Shown: positions 51,618-59,443 of the stretch, one piece after another | Numbering within the stretch: position 1 is the first letter of the stretch | Layout of the letters: each line of letters opens with the position of its first letter | Origin: an uncultured Eubacteriales bacterium | GTDB lineage: Bacteria; Bacillota; Clostridia; Oscillospirales; Oscillospiraceae | Assembly (NCBI GenBank): GCA_900546615.1 | Contig: URDJ01000001.1 | Coordinates: forward strand, 62,001 to 126,000 | Reading direction: 5' to 3' | Length of the DNA stretch: 64,000 nucleotides | The notes under the pieces: generated by a model | Told to the model about the DNA's origin: nothing | What the model saw: the letters and a program-made list of their open reading frames with translations, nothing else | Database searches by the model: none | Program-made: the position numbers and the translations under genes

Positions 51618-52348
51618 AGTCCCCTCCCCAGCAGGAAGGTGCGCCCATATGGATAGGGCGGGCCTTCAAGACATTCGGCTGCGTGCCGCCTCGCCCCGGC
51701 GTGGTCGGTCACGACCATGCCCGCGAGCCGATCTATGCCACAGTCCAGCAGCGCCGGGCAGAGCGGCACCGTCGGCCCCGTGAGCACCACAAAGGCGTTC
51801 CTGCACAGCTCCAGCAGCCGCGGCAGGGTCTTGTTCACGATGGAGCTGCCCGTTATGAGCACGATATCGCAGTCGGGCAGGATGAACTCGCAGGCCGAGT
51901 CCGGGTAGTCGCCCGGCTTCGGGTGCTTCTCGAGTATGTACACGCTCTCCGCCGTATCCAGCGTGCCGGGCGGCATCCGCAGGTGGCCGATAAGCCCCAC
52001 CTTCCTGCCCGTAACGTCGAGACCCCGCAGGCAGTAGTTGTCATAGGGCTCGGCGCAGCCCAGCTCCGCCATGCGCTCAGGCGTGTTGTAAAAGGCGTTT
52101 ATCGCCGCGACGCCCAGGCCCGCCTCTATGAAGTTCCAGCTCCTGGCAGCCTCCGCCGCGACCCTTATCCTCATGCCCTCGATGCCGTTCGGATAGCGCG
52201 GGGCTATGGAGTCGCCCTCCGTCGTCATGGCATAGCCCGCGCCGCCCATATCCGTCTCGACCAACGTCCAGCGCTCGCCCGCCGTCGTCCTCGCCACCGT
52301 GCCCGTCCTCGGCAGGCCCGCCAGCAGCGCGTCATACAGCTCCCACAT
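51614..52348 (-). CDS. DUF364/DUF4213 Rossmann-like protein, putative heavy-metal chelation
   Basis: Protein with an N-terminal DUF4213 region (WTLVETDMGGAGYAMTTEGD) and a C-terminal DUF364 Rossmann-like domain (RKVGLIGHLRMPPGTLDTAE, LPDCDIVLITGSSIVNKTLP, VLTGPTVPLCPALLDCGID). The family is structurally suspected to bind or chelate metals and is often encoded with Fec-type transporters and molybdenum enzymes. I take ATG 52348 (MWELYDALLAG), where family members begin; an ATG seven codons earlier (52369) lacks a ribosome site. It is directly coupled to the permease gene. Confidence 0.82.
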   Translation of the reverse strand: MWELYDALLAGLPRTGTVARTTAGERWTLVETDMGGAGYAMTTEGDSIAPRYPNGIEGMRIRVAAEAARSWNFIEAGLGVAAINAFYNTPERMAELGCAEPYDNYCLRGLDVTGRKVGLIGHLRMPPGTLDTAESVYILEKHPKPGDYPDSACEFILPDCDIVLITGSSIVNKTLPRLLELCRNAFVVLTGPTVPLCPALLDCGIDRLAGMVVTDHAGARRHAAECLEGPPYPYGRTFLLGRGL

Positions 52349-52378
52349 GTTGCTCACTCTCTTTTCCATTACAGCGTT

Positions 52379-52434
52379 TTGTAATCAAATACAAGTCCTT
52401 AGCGCAGACCCGTCCCCGTAAAATGTGCGGGGAG
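52379..52434 (-). promoter_or_regulatory. Symmetric elements upstream of the DUF364-transporter genes
   Basis: In the gap between the NTPase and DUF364 genes there are a TTGTA/TACAA dyad (52379-52394) and a CCCCG/CGGGG hairpin (about 52413-52434). Either could attenuate or regulate the transporter part. No clear -10 box was found. Confidence 0.3.
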
Positions 52435-52445
52435 GGGGTGTTTAA

Positions 52446-53009
52446 TTACAGCGCATATTCCTCGACCCAGTGCCGGAGCGCGCCTTCGGCGTTGGCGTCG
52501 TACCTGCCCGTAGTCTCTAGCAGGAGCGTGTCGGGGTCGTCCTCCAGCAGCTCGCGCAGCTCGCGGGCCGCGTCCATATACTCAGGCGGGAGCTTGACTC
52601 GTCTCGTCAGCTCCTCCGCGCCCGGCAGGGCCTTGAGTACGCCCACGCAGGGTTTGCCCGAGAACAGAAAGGCCGTCAGCGCCTCGTAGAAGTCGGGGTA
52701 CAGCAGCTCAAAACCGCCGATCTCGTCCATGAGCGCGAATTTTTTCTCCTGAGCCTGCCGGAGCAGTGCCGGGGCTGTCTCGGTGAAGGGCCGTTCGCTC
52801 CGTACCGTGCCCGCCCCGCCGAAGCTCAAAAAGCGCTCCCTCGTCTTCCCGTCCAAGGAGCAGAGGTCGAAGCCCGCGAGGCGCCCGTCCTCTATGACCC
52901 GGAGCGTCAGGAAGCCTCCCGCGTCCCGGACCGCGCCGCCCAGCGCGTTTACGATGAGCGTGGATTTGCCGCAGCCTATGGGTCCCGTCAGCAGGAGACG
53001 TCGCTTCAA
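52446..53009 (-). CDS. THEP1-like P-loop nucleoside-triphosphatase
   Basis: 187-residue NTPase of the THEP1/DUF265 type. Walker A is GPIGCGKST (9-17) and the acidic LMDEIGGFEL is the Walker B. Family enzymes hydrolyse NTPs in vitro; their cell role is unclear. Its position directly behind xdhC (four-base overlap) and near a MobA-like gene suggests a part in molybdenum-cofactor handling, perhaps like MobB, the P-loop partner of MobA. That is inference only. Confidence 0.82.
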   Translation of the reverse strand: MKRRLLLTGPIGCGKSTLIVNALGGAVRDAGGFLTLRVIEDGRLAGFDLCSLDGKTRERFLSFGGAGTVRSERPFTETAPALLRQAQEKKFALMDEIGGFELLYPDFYEALTAFLFSGKPCVGVLKALPGAEELTRRVKLPPEYMDAARELRELLEDDPDTLLLETTGRYDANAEGALRHWVEEYAL

Positions 53010-54019
53010 AGGGCGTTCCTCCCGGCCCTGACCTCTATCATCTGCGCGGCGATGGAGATGGCGATCTCCGCCGGGGTCTCGGCCTTTATGTCCAGCCCGA
53101 TGGGCGTGGTGATGCGCGCAAAGTCCTCGTCCGTGAAGCCCTGTTCACGCAGCTGCCTCTGCACGCCCGCGGTCTTTGCCTTGCTGCCGATGACGCCGAT
53201 GTAGCAGGCTGGCGTCCGCAGCGCCTGGGCCTGGACGACGGTGTCGTAGGCGTGGCCGCGCGTCATGATGCAGATGTAGTCCTCGGGGCCTATCGTGACG
53301 CTCGCGCCGATGTTTTCGAAGTCCACGAGCAGGATCTTCTCCGCCCCGCGCATGACCCGCTCGTTTGCAAACTCCGGCCTGTCGTCCAGGGCGACACAGC
53401 GGAAGCCCACATGCTCCAGGACCGGTACCAGCTCCTGCGCCACGTGCCCGCAGCCAAAGACGTAGACCTTGCCCGAGGAGTTTATCTGCTCGGCGTAGAA
53501 GTCGCGCCCGTCCTGCTTTTTCCGCGTCGGGTGGCGCGACATGATGTCCCGCGTCCATTCCGGGGCCTCGAGGCCGAAGAAGCCCTCCGCCGCCGACCAC
53601 AGGCCCAGCCTCCCGCCGTCCGATATCTCCGAGAGCAGCCAGAGGTCCTCGCCCTCTGCAAACCTGCGCTCGGCCTCCTCCGCTATGGACAGGACGTAGG
53701 TGTCGTTCGCCGGGATGTAGCTGAAATACACGTTCACGGCCCCGCCGCAGATCATGCCGAGGTTCTGCACGTCGTTTTTCGTGAGCGAAAAGTCGTGCTC
53801 GCCGCTGCGCTTTTCCTCGAGCACCTTTTTGGCCAGCTGCTCGGACTTATACTCCACCGCGCCGCCGCCTATGGTGCCGCAGATGCGCCCGTTTTTGCCG
53901 ACCAGCATCCTCGCACCCGCGCCCCTCGGCGTCGCGCCCGAGGACGCTATCACCGTGACGAGCACCAGTTCCTCGCCGTTTTTGAGCCTTCCGGCTATCT
54001 CCCTGAACATGTTCCTCAT
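53006..54019 (-). CDS. xdhC: XdhC/CoxI-family molybdenum hydroxylase maturation protein
   Basis: 337-residue factor that binds molybdenum cofactor and helps insert the sulfurated form into xanthine-dehydrogenase-family enzymes. The N-terminal XdhC/CoxI domain has VIASSGATPRGAGARMLVG and GTIGGGAVEYKSEQLA. The C-terminal Rossmann domain has VYVFGCGHVAQELVPVLEHV. CIMTRGHAYD and YIGVIGSKAKT follow. It overlaps both neighbours by four bases. The client is presumably the aldehyde oxidoreductase at 56619-59360. Confidence 0.94.
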   Translation of the reverse strand: MRNMFREIAGRLKNGEELVLVTVIASSGATPRGAGARMLVGKNGRICGTIGGGAVEYKSEQLAKKVLEEKRSGEHDFSLTKNDVQNLGMICGGAVNVYFSYIPANDTYVLSIAEEAERRFAEGEDLWLLSEISDGGRLGLWSAAEGFFGLEAPEWTRDIMSRHPTRKKQDGRDFYAEQINSSGKVYVFGCGHVAQELVPVLEHVGFRCVALDDRPEFANERVMRGAEKILLVDFENIGASVTIGPEDYICIMTRGHAYDTVVQAQALRTPACYIGVIGSKAKTAGVQRQLREQGFTDEDFARITTPIGLDIKAETPAEIAISIAAQMIEVRAGRNAL

Positions 54020-55095
54020 ATCGGCACTACATCCTTTCCGCAGAAATCGTTTATCATCTTTGCCGCCGCGAGCGCAGACTGATACCGCCTCTCATGCGCC
54101 CGGCGGGCCTCCTCGTCCCGGCATTTATCGAGGCTTGCCCGGAAGCGCTCCGATACGCGCACCATCCGGCCGCCCCGGCAGAGCTTGTCCGCGACATTCA
54201 CGACCATGGCCTCGTCCAGCTTCGACCCATCCTCCAGGTCGTGGTGCTGCGCCATGAGCGGCGCGAGCGCCGGGTAGCCCAGCTGGGACATGAGCCCCGC
54301 GCCGGCCAGCGCGTGGTCCGGCGTGCCCTTCGACACGTCGTGCAGCAGCGCCGCCGCATACACAAGATTCTCGTCAAGGCAGGCGCCCGCCGCCGCCAGA
54401 GCGCAGACTATCTCCATCGCAGTCTCCGCCGTCAGCCGGCTGTGTGCGTGAAGCTCCTCCGGCAGCTCCGCTGCCTCGAGCAGCCTTGCGGCGAGCTCCG
54501 GCGTCAACTCCGGCACGGGCAGCACGCCGTATTCGCAGAGCCTGAAGTCCCCGGCGTATTCCAGCCGCGTCACCGAGCCGTAGGGCAGGACAAAATCCCG
54601 CGCGCAGTCGAAGGGACGCCCCTCGATGGTGCACAGCAGGGTCTGTATGACCGAGGAGTGCGATACTATTATGATATCGCCCCTCGAGAGCGCCAGCGCC
54701 CTTTTGACCGCCGCCGTGAATCTCCTGTTCGCGTCCTCGAACCCCTCCCCTCCGGGAGGCGGCAGCGAGCGGTCGCGTCCGCGCCTTTCGTAGTATTCCG
54801 GCCAGCGCCGGCGTATCTCGTCAAAGCTCAGCCCGTCCCAGTCCCCGGCGTCCATCTCCTCCAGCCCGGGTATTACCACCGCCGAGACACAGCCCATCAG
54901 CTCCGCCGTCTGACGGCTGCGCGACAGGCGCGAGCAAAAGCACTCGTCAACGCCCCGGCCCTCAAACTCCGCGCCCAGCAGCGCCGCCTGCAGTCTTCCC
55001 CTCAGGCCCAGCGGCGTGTCCGTCCGGCCAAGGCACATCCTCGCCCCGCCGGGAAAATCCGGCATCCCGTGCCGGATAAGGTATATCTCTCTCAT
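54016..55095 (-). CDS. Histidine phosphatase-HD domain fusion protein
   Basis: 359-residue fusion. Residues 1-200 are a histidine phosphatase (phosphoglycerate-mutase-like) domain with IRHGMPDF (RHG 8-10), SRLSRSRQTAELMG and the second histidine in IVSHSSVIQ. Residues 220-359 are an HD phosphohydrolase domain with AAALLHDVSKG and MAQHHDLED. Two unrelated phosphohydrolase folds on one chain suggest sequential dephosphorylation of a nucleotide or cofactor intermediate. It lies between the MobA-like gene (16 bases away) and xdhC (overlap), so a role in cofactor maturation is likely, but the substrate is unknown. Confidence 0.85.
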   Translation of the reverse strand: MREIYLIRHGMPDFPGGARMCLGRTDTPLGLRGRLQAALLGAEFEGRGVDECFCSRLSRSRQTAELMGCVSAVVIPGLEEMDAGDWDGLSFDEIRRRWPEYYERRGRDRSLPPPGGEGFEDANRRFTAAVKRALALSRGDIIIVSHSSVIQTLLCTIEGRPFDCARDFVLPYGSVTRLEYAGDFRLCEYGVLPVPELTPELAARLLEAAELPEELHAHSRLTAETAMEIVCALAAAGACLDENLVYAAALLHDVSKGTPDHALAGAGLMSQLGYPALAPLMAQHHDLEDGSKLDEAMVVNVADKLCRGGRMVRVSERFRASLDKCRDEEARRAHERRYQSALAAAKMINDFCGKDVVPI

Positions 55096-55110
55096 CCCGC
55101 CTCCATACGG

Positions 55111-56040
55111 CTAGTTCCTGAACAGGTCCGGGAAATACTCCGCGAACAGCTCGTCCGCCGTGGCCCTGACCCTCTGCGTATACGCTTCATAGGCGCGCAG
55201 CAGCTCGCGGCCCTTTTCCGTCAGCTCGCTCCGGCCGCCCTTCGGCCCGCCCTGAGTCCGCACGACCACGGCGTAGCCCAGCTCCTTCTCCAGCAGGTTT
55301 ATGGCGTTCCAGCCCGAGCTGTAGGATAGCTGCATCCTCTGGCAGGCCAGACGCACCGAACTCGTCTCGTCCGTCAGCGCGAGCAGCATGGCCACACGGG
55401 AATCCAGAAATTTCTTCTCCCTCGCTATGGCTATCTGCATCACCGGCCGCACAAGCTGGCTGTTGTGCAGTTCAAGAAGCTCCTTATAGTCCTCCGGCGT
55501 GTCCGCATCATGCAGGATACCGGGATCGTCCACTTCGACAAAGGTCATGGGCACCCCGCAGCGCGAGAGCGCGCCCTGCAGCCCGCCTTCGCCCGGGTCG
55601 TCCAGTATCCGGCCTATGACATCCGACGACATCAGTATCGGGTGTCCGCGGCTCCCACCGCAGACCGGACAGACCAGCGGCGCGCCGGTGTTCAAAAGAG
55701 CCTCGGCGGTGGCCGCCGTGAAAAGCGGGATGTCCACAGGCGTAAAAAGCACCTGCCGGCACTTGTCCCGCAGGTACCTGAGACCTATGAGCGCGGAATC
55801 GAACATATGCGTCGTGCGGTATCTCTCATTGCGCAGGAAAATCACGCCGCTGCGGGCCAGATGCCACTCCAGCTCCTCGGCATTGTAGCCCGTGACAACG
55901 ACTATCCTCGACGCGCCCGCCTGCCTGAGCGTAGCGATGACGCGCTGGGCGATGGATATCGAACCTATGCTCAACATGGGCTTGAACTCACCCATGCGCG
56001 ACGACATTCCCGCCGCAACGACGACGGCGCCGGTCTCCAT
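55111..56040 (-). CDS. MobA-like nucleotidyltransferase fused to a ModE/LysR-type HTH (DVU_1551-like)
   Basis: 309-residue fusion. Residues 1-195 are a MobA/MocA-type NTP transferase (VVVAAGMSSRMGEFKPML, then VLFTPVDIPLF and VCGGSRGHPIL), which would attach CMP or GMP to molybdopterin. Residues 205-309 are a winged helix of the ModE type (SSVRLACQRMQLSYSSGWNA, then GGPKGGRSELTEKGRELL). The HTH may sense cofactor status and regulate the cluster. ATG 56040 has GGGAGG 8 bases upstream; a longer frame would begin inside the promoter at 56112-56140. From memory it matches the NCBI family DVU_1551. Confidence 0.88.
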   Translation of the reverse strand: METGAVVVAAGMSSRMGEFKPMLSIGSISIAQRVIATLRQAGASRIVVVTGYNAEELEWHLARSGVIFLRNERYRTTHMFDSALIGLRYLRDKCRQVLFTPVDIPLFTAATAEALLNTGAPLVCPVCGGSRGHPILMSSDVIGRILDDPGEGGLQGALSRCGVPMTFVEVDDPGILHDADTPEDYKELLELHNSQLVRPVMQIAIAREKKFLDSRVAMLLALTDETSSVRLACQRMQLSYSSGWNAINLLEKELGYAVVVRTQGGPKGGRSELTEKGRELLRAYEAYTQRVRATADELFAEYFPDLFRN

Positions 56041-56111
56041 GCCGCCGCCTCCCTTCATTTTCCTGATTCCGTTCTGAAACAGGCTGAAAAAGCCCACCCC
56101 AGAGCTTTTGT

Positions 56112-56140
56112 ATTGTATCACAGGAAAACCGACTTGTAAA
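56112..56140 (-). promoter_or_regulatory. Sigma-A-type promoter of the Mo-maturation run
   Basis: On the minus strand TTTACA and TACAAT with a 17-base spacer, about 70 bases before the nucleotidyltransferase ATG. It probably reads 56040 down to at least 52446. Confidence 0.65.
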
Positions 56141-56201
56141 CCAAAACAATTTGACGGTATTTCACAGCAAGAGTATATTCAATAATGTAAAGACAGTATA
56201 T

Positions 56202-56468
56202 TTATATGCTGTTGCTGTGCCCTCCGCAGGGGTCTTTGTCGGGTCCTCCACCCGTGAGATCGCGCAGTCGGCTGAGTCCTGTATTAGAATAGAATACCAA
56301 TTCTGCCGGCTTTCCCTCGGCGTCCTCGGCTGCCAGCCTGAGGCAATTTGCAGTCTCCGTATAGTCTATCGGCAGCGTGCGTCTGAGGGTCTGTCCCGAT
56401 TTGGGGTCCGTCACCTCTATGGTGATCTCCGAGGCGCGAATTTCCTTGAGCGCGTTCATATTTTCCAT
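56202..56468 (-). CDS. Small unrecognised protein in the molybdenum-enzyme cluster
   Basis: 88-residue predicted cytoplasmic protein, start ATG 56468 with GGGAGG 11-12 bases upstream. Sequence begins MENMNALKEIRASEITIEVT and continues with the strand-rich DPKSGQTLRRTLPIDYTETA, then AEDAEGKPAELVFYSNTGLS. The C-terminus is Gly-rich and charged with one cysteine. No known family is recognised; predicted mixed beta with no membrane segment. It is divergent from the aldehyde oxidoreductase gene and in line with the nucleotidyltransferase gene. Composition and ribosome site support a real gene. Confidence 0.65.
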   Translation of the reverse strand: MENMNALKEIRASEITIEVTDPKSGQTLRRTLPIDYTETANCLRLAAEDAEGKPAELVFYSNTGLSRLRDLTGGGPDKDPCGGHSNSI

Positions 56469-56491
56469 CGTGCATACAGCCTCCCTTACGA

Positions 56492-56516
56492 ATACAGCCC
56501 GCGGTCTGGGCTGTAT
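56492..56516. repeat. Inverted repeat between the small gene and the oxidoreductase gene
   Basis: ATACAGCCC and GGGCTGTAT are perfect 9-base arms around GCGGTCT. A shorter palindrome AGCGCA-G-TGCGCT lies at 56559-56571. Both are in the divergent control region and are operator candidates. Confidence 0.5.
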
Positions 56517-56618
56517 AAATATATCATATCCTGTCATCGTTTTAAAGTGTTGATTTGGAGCGCAGTGCGCTTTGAAGGATATCTGGGTGAAAGTATCAAC
56601 AATAAAGGAGGAAACCGC

Positions 56619-59360
56619 ATGTTCAAAAAAGTCCTGATCATCAACGGGGTCGAGCGTACGCTCGTACTGGAGGGTACCGAAACGCTCGCCAAGGTGCTCC
56701 GTGAGCGCCTGCTGCTCACGGGCTGTAAGATAGGCTGCGGCGAGGGCCACTGCGGCGCCTGCAACGTCATAGTTGACGGCAAGGTCACCCGCTCCTGCAT
56801 CACCAAGGTCATGAAGCTGCGCGACTACGCCGAGATAACCACCATCGAGGGCATCGGCACGGTCAACAATCTGCATCCCATCCAGGTCGCGTGGATGGCC
56901 TACGGCTGCGCACAGTGCGGCTTCTGCAGCCCGGGCTTCATCGTCAGCGCAAAGGTCCTGCTCGAGCAGAATCCGAACCCGACCCGCGAGGAGGTCCGCG
57001 ACTGGTTCAACAAGAACCGCAACCTCTGCCGCTGCACCGGCTACAAGCCGCTCATCGACGCTACGATGGCCGCCGCTGCCGTCATGCGCGGTGAGATGAG
57101 CAAAGAGGATCTGCTCTTTAAGCCCACCGAGAACGTAATCACCGGCACGACCTACGCCCGCCCGTCCGCGGCGATGAAGGTCACCGGCACCTGGGACTTC
57201 GGCGCCGACCAGGCCCTGACCATGCCGGAGGGCACCCTGCGCCTGGCCCTGGTGCAGGCCGAGGTCTCCCACGCGAACATCAAGGGCGTCGACACCTCCG
57301 AGGCCGAAAAGATGCCCGGCGTCTTCAAGGTCATCACCGCGAAGGACGTCCCCGGCAAGAACCGCATAAACGGCCTCGTCATGCTCCCGCTCAACAACAA
57401 GTGCGACGGCTGGGACCGCCCGATCCTCTGCGACGAGAAGGTCTTCCAGTACGGCGACGCCATCGCGATAGTCGCGGCCGACACCGAGGCGCATGCGCGT
57501 GAGGCGGCGAAGGCGGTCAAGGTCGACCTGGAGGTCCTGCCCGCGTACATGAGTGTGCCCGAGGCGCTGGCGCCCGACGCCATAGAGATCCACCCCGGCA
57601 CGCCGAACGCATACTATGAGACCAACTGCATCAAGGGCCCCGACTTCGACTTCGACTCCGCGCCGAACGTCATCGAGGTCGAGAGCTACTGCTCGCGCCA
57701 GCCGCACCTGTATCTGGAACCGGACAACGGCTACGCCTACATAGACGAGGACGGCATGCTGACCGTCCACTCCAAGAGCATAGGCATCCACCTGCATATG
57801 CCCATGATAGCCGACGGCATCGGCGTGACGATGGATAAGCTGCGCCTCGTGCAGAACCACGCGGGCGGCACCTTCGGCTACAAGTTCTCGCCCACGAACG
57901 AGGCGATACTGGGCGTTGCGGCGCTTGTGTGCCAGAAGCCAGTCTCGCTGAACTTCAACATGTACCAGTCCATCACCTACACCGGCAAGCGCAGCCCGGG
58001 CTTCATGCACATCAAGCTCGCAGCAGACAACGATGGCAAGGTGCTGGCGCTCTGGGGCGACAACTACATCGACCACGGCCCGTACTCCGAGTTCGGCGAC
58101 CTGCTGACCCACCGTCTGAGCCAGTTCGTCGGCGCGGGCTTCGACATCCCGACAATAAGGAACAAGAGCACGACTGTCTTCACGAACCACGCCTGGGGCA
58201 GCGCCTTCCGCGCCTACGGCTCGCCGCAGTCCTTCATGGGCAGCGACATCGCCATGGACATCATGGCTGCGAAGCTCGGTATGGACCCCTTCGAGTTCAG
58301 GGCGAAGAACTGCTATAAGGAGGCCGACGATTCCAGGACGCCGAACGGCTGCAAGCCGGATGTCTACTGCGAGGAGGATTTGTTCAACCTCGCGCGGCCC
58401 TACTACGAGGCGGCGAAGAAGCGCGTCGCGGAGAAGAACGCCGCGTCCGACGGCAAGATCAAATACGGCGTCGGCGTGTCCCTCGGCGTCTACGGCTGCG
58501 GCCTTGACAACTCGGACGCTTCCGAGTGCTGGGCGGACCTGAATCCGGACGGCACGGTCACACTGCGCAATTCCTGGGAGGACCACGGCCAGGGCGCCGA
58601 CATAGCGACGCTGACCGCCGGCCATGAGACCCTGCGTCAGGCGGGCTTCACGCCGGAGATGATAAAGCTCGAGCTGTGCGACACGAAGCTCACGCCGAAC
58701 TCCGGCCCTGCCGGCGGCAGCCGCTCCACGGTCATGACCGGCTCGGCCACGCGCGTCGCCTGCGAGAACCTGCTCAAGGCCATGCGGAAGCCGGACGGCA
58801 CTTACAGGACCTATGACGAGATGAAGGCCGAGGGCATCGACACCCACGCCGTGGGCGTCTACACCTACACCGCCTCCGTCGCGCTCGACCAGGCAACCAG
58901 CCAGGGCGAGCCCTTCCCGACCTACATGTACACCATCTTCCTGCCCGAAGTCGCGGTCAACACCGAGACCGGCAAGGTCAAGGTCGAGAAGTTCACGGCG
59001 GTCGCGGATGTCGGCACGATACTCAACAAACTGGCCGTTGACGGCAACTTCTACGGCGGCCTCGTCCAGGGCATCGGCCTTGCGCTGACCGAGGACTTTG
59101 AGGACCTCAAGAAGCACACGAGCCTCATGAAGTGCGGTATCCCGTACCCGAACGACGCTCCGGACGACATCGAGGTCATCTATCAGGAGAACCACCCGCG
59201 CCCGAACGGCCCGTACGGCGCCTCCGGCTGCGGCGAGGCCCCGCTGGACGCCCCGCACCCGGCCATCCTGAACGCCATCTTCAACGCCACCGGCGCGAGG
59301 ATCACCCGCGTCCCGGCCCTGCCCGAGGTAGTGCTCGAGGCTCTGGCGAAGGTGAAATAA
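56619..59360 (+). CDS. Molybdopterin-dependent aldehyde oxidoreductase (Mop/xanthine oxidase family)
   Basis: 913-residue single-chain molybdenum hydroxylase, close in length to D. gigas Mop (907). Plant-type [2Fe-2S] cysteines are C40/C45/C48/C60, and the second cluster C100/C103/C137/C139, the same numbering as in D. gigas. The large Mo domain contains AHYAGGTFGYKF-like NHAGGTFGYKFSP, AWGSAFRAYGSPQ, GPAGGSRSTVMTG and the catalytic GCGEAPLDAPHPAI (E873). No FAD domain is present, so electrons leave through the iron-sulfur centres. ATG behind AAAGGAGG. Substrate may be aldehydes or N-heterocycles. First gene of the plus operon. Confidence 0.95.
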   Translation: MFKKVLIINGVERTLVLEGTETLAKVLRERLLLTGCKIGCGEGHCGACNVIVDGKVTRSCITKVMKLRDYAEITTIEGIGTVNNLHPIQVAWMAYGCAQCGFCSPGFIVSAKVLLEQNPNPTREEVRDWFNKNRNLCRCTGYKPLIDATMAAAAVMRGEMSKEDLLFKPTENVITGTTYARPSAAMKVTGTWDFGADQALTMPEGTLRLALVQAEVSHANIKGVDTSEAEKMPGVFKVITAKDVPGKNRINGLVMLPLNNKCDGWDRPILCDEKVFQYGDAIAIVAADTEAHAREAAKAVKVDLEVLPAYMSVPEALAPDAIEIHPGTPNAYYETNCIKGPDFDFDSAPNVIEVESYCSRQPHLYLEPDNGYAYIDEDGMLTVHSKSIGIHLHMPMIADGIGVTMDKLRLVQNHAGGTFGYKFSPTNEAILGVAALVCQKPVSLNFNMYQSITYTGKRSPGFMHIKLAADNDGKVLALWGDNYIDHGPYSEFGDLLTHRLSQFVGAGFDIPTIRNKSTTVFTNHAWGSAFRAYGSPQSFMGSDIAMDIMAAKLGMDPFEFRAKNCYKEADDSRTPNGCKPDVYCEEDLFNLARPYYEAAKKRVAEKNAASDGKIKYGVGVSLGVYGCGLDNSDASECWADLNPDGTVTLRNSWEDHGQGADIATLTAGHETLRQAGFTPEMIKLELCDTKLTPNSGPAGGSRSTVMTGSATRVACENLLKAMRKPDGTYRTYDEMKAEGIDTHAVGVYTYTASVALDQATSQGEPFPTYMYTIFLPEVAVNTETGKVKVEKFTAVADVGTILNKLAVDGNFYGGLVQGIGLALTEDFEDLKKHTSLMKCGIPYPNDAPDDIEVIYQENHPRPNGPYGASGCGEAPLDAPHPAILNAIFNATGARITRVPALPEVVLEALAKVK

Positions 59361-59443
59361 GAGGCTTTTATAAAGCGAATAACCATGGTAAAATGGGGGA
59401 GGCGGAAGCCTTCCCCATTTTGTCTCGGACAGGAGGACGGCAC

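Noticed and set aside
56202..59258. A 1018-codon open frame on the minus strand opposite the aldehyde oxidoreductase gene
   Set aside because: It mirrors the strong codon bias of the oxidoreductase and has no domain. Only its last 88 codons (56202-56468), which lie outside the oxidoreductase gene, look real.
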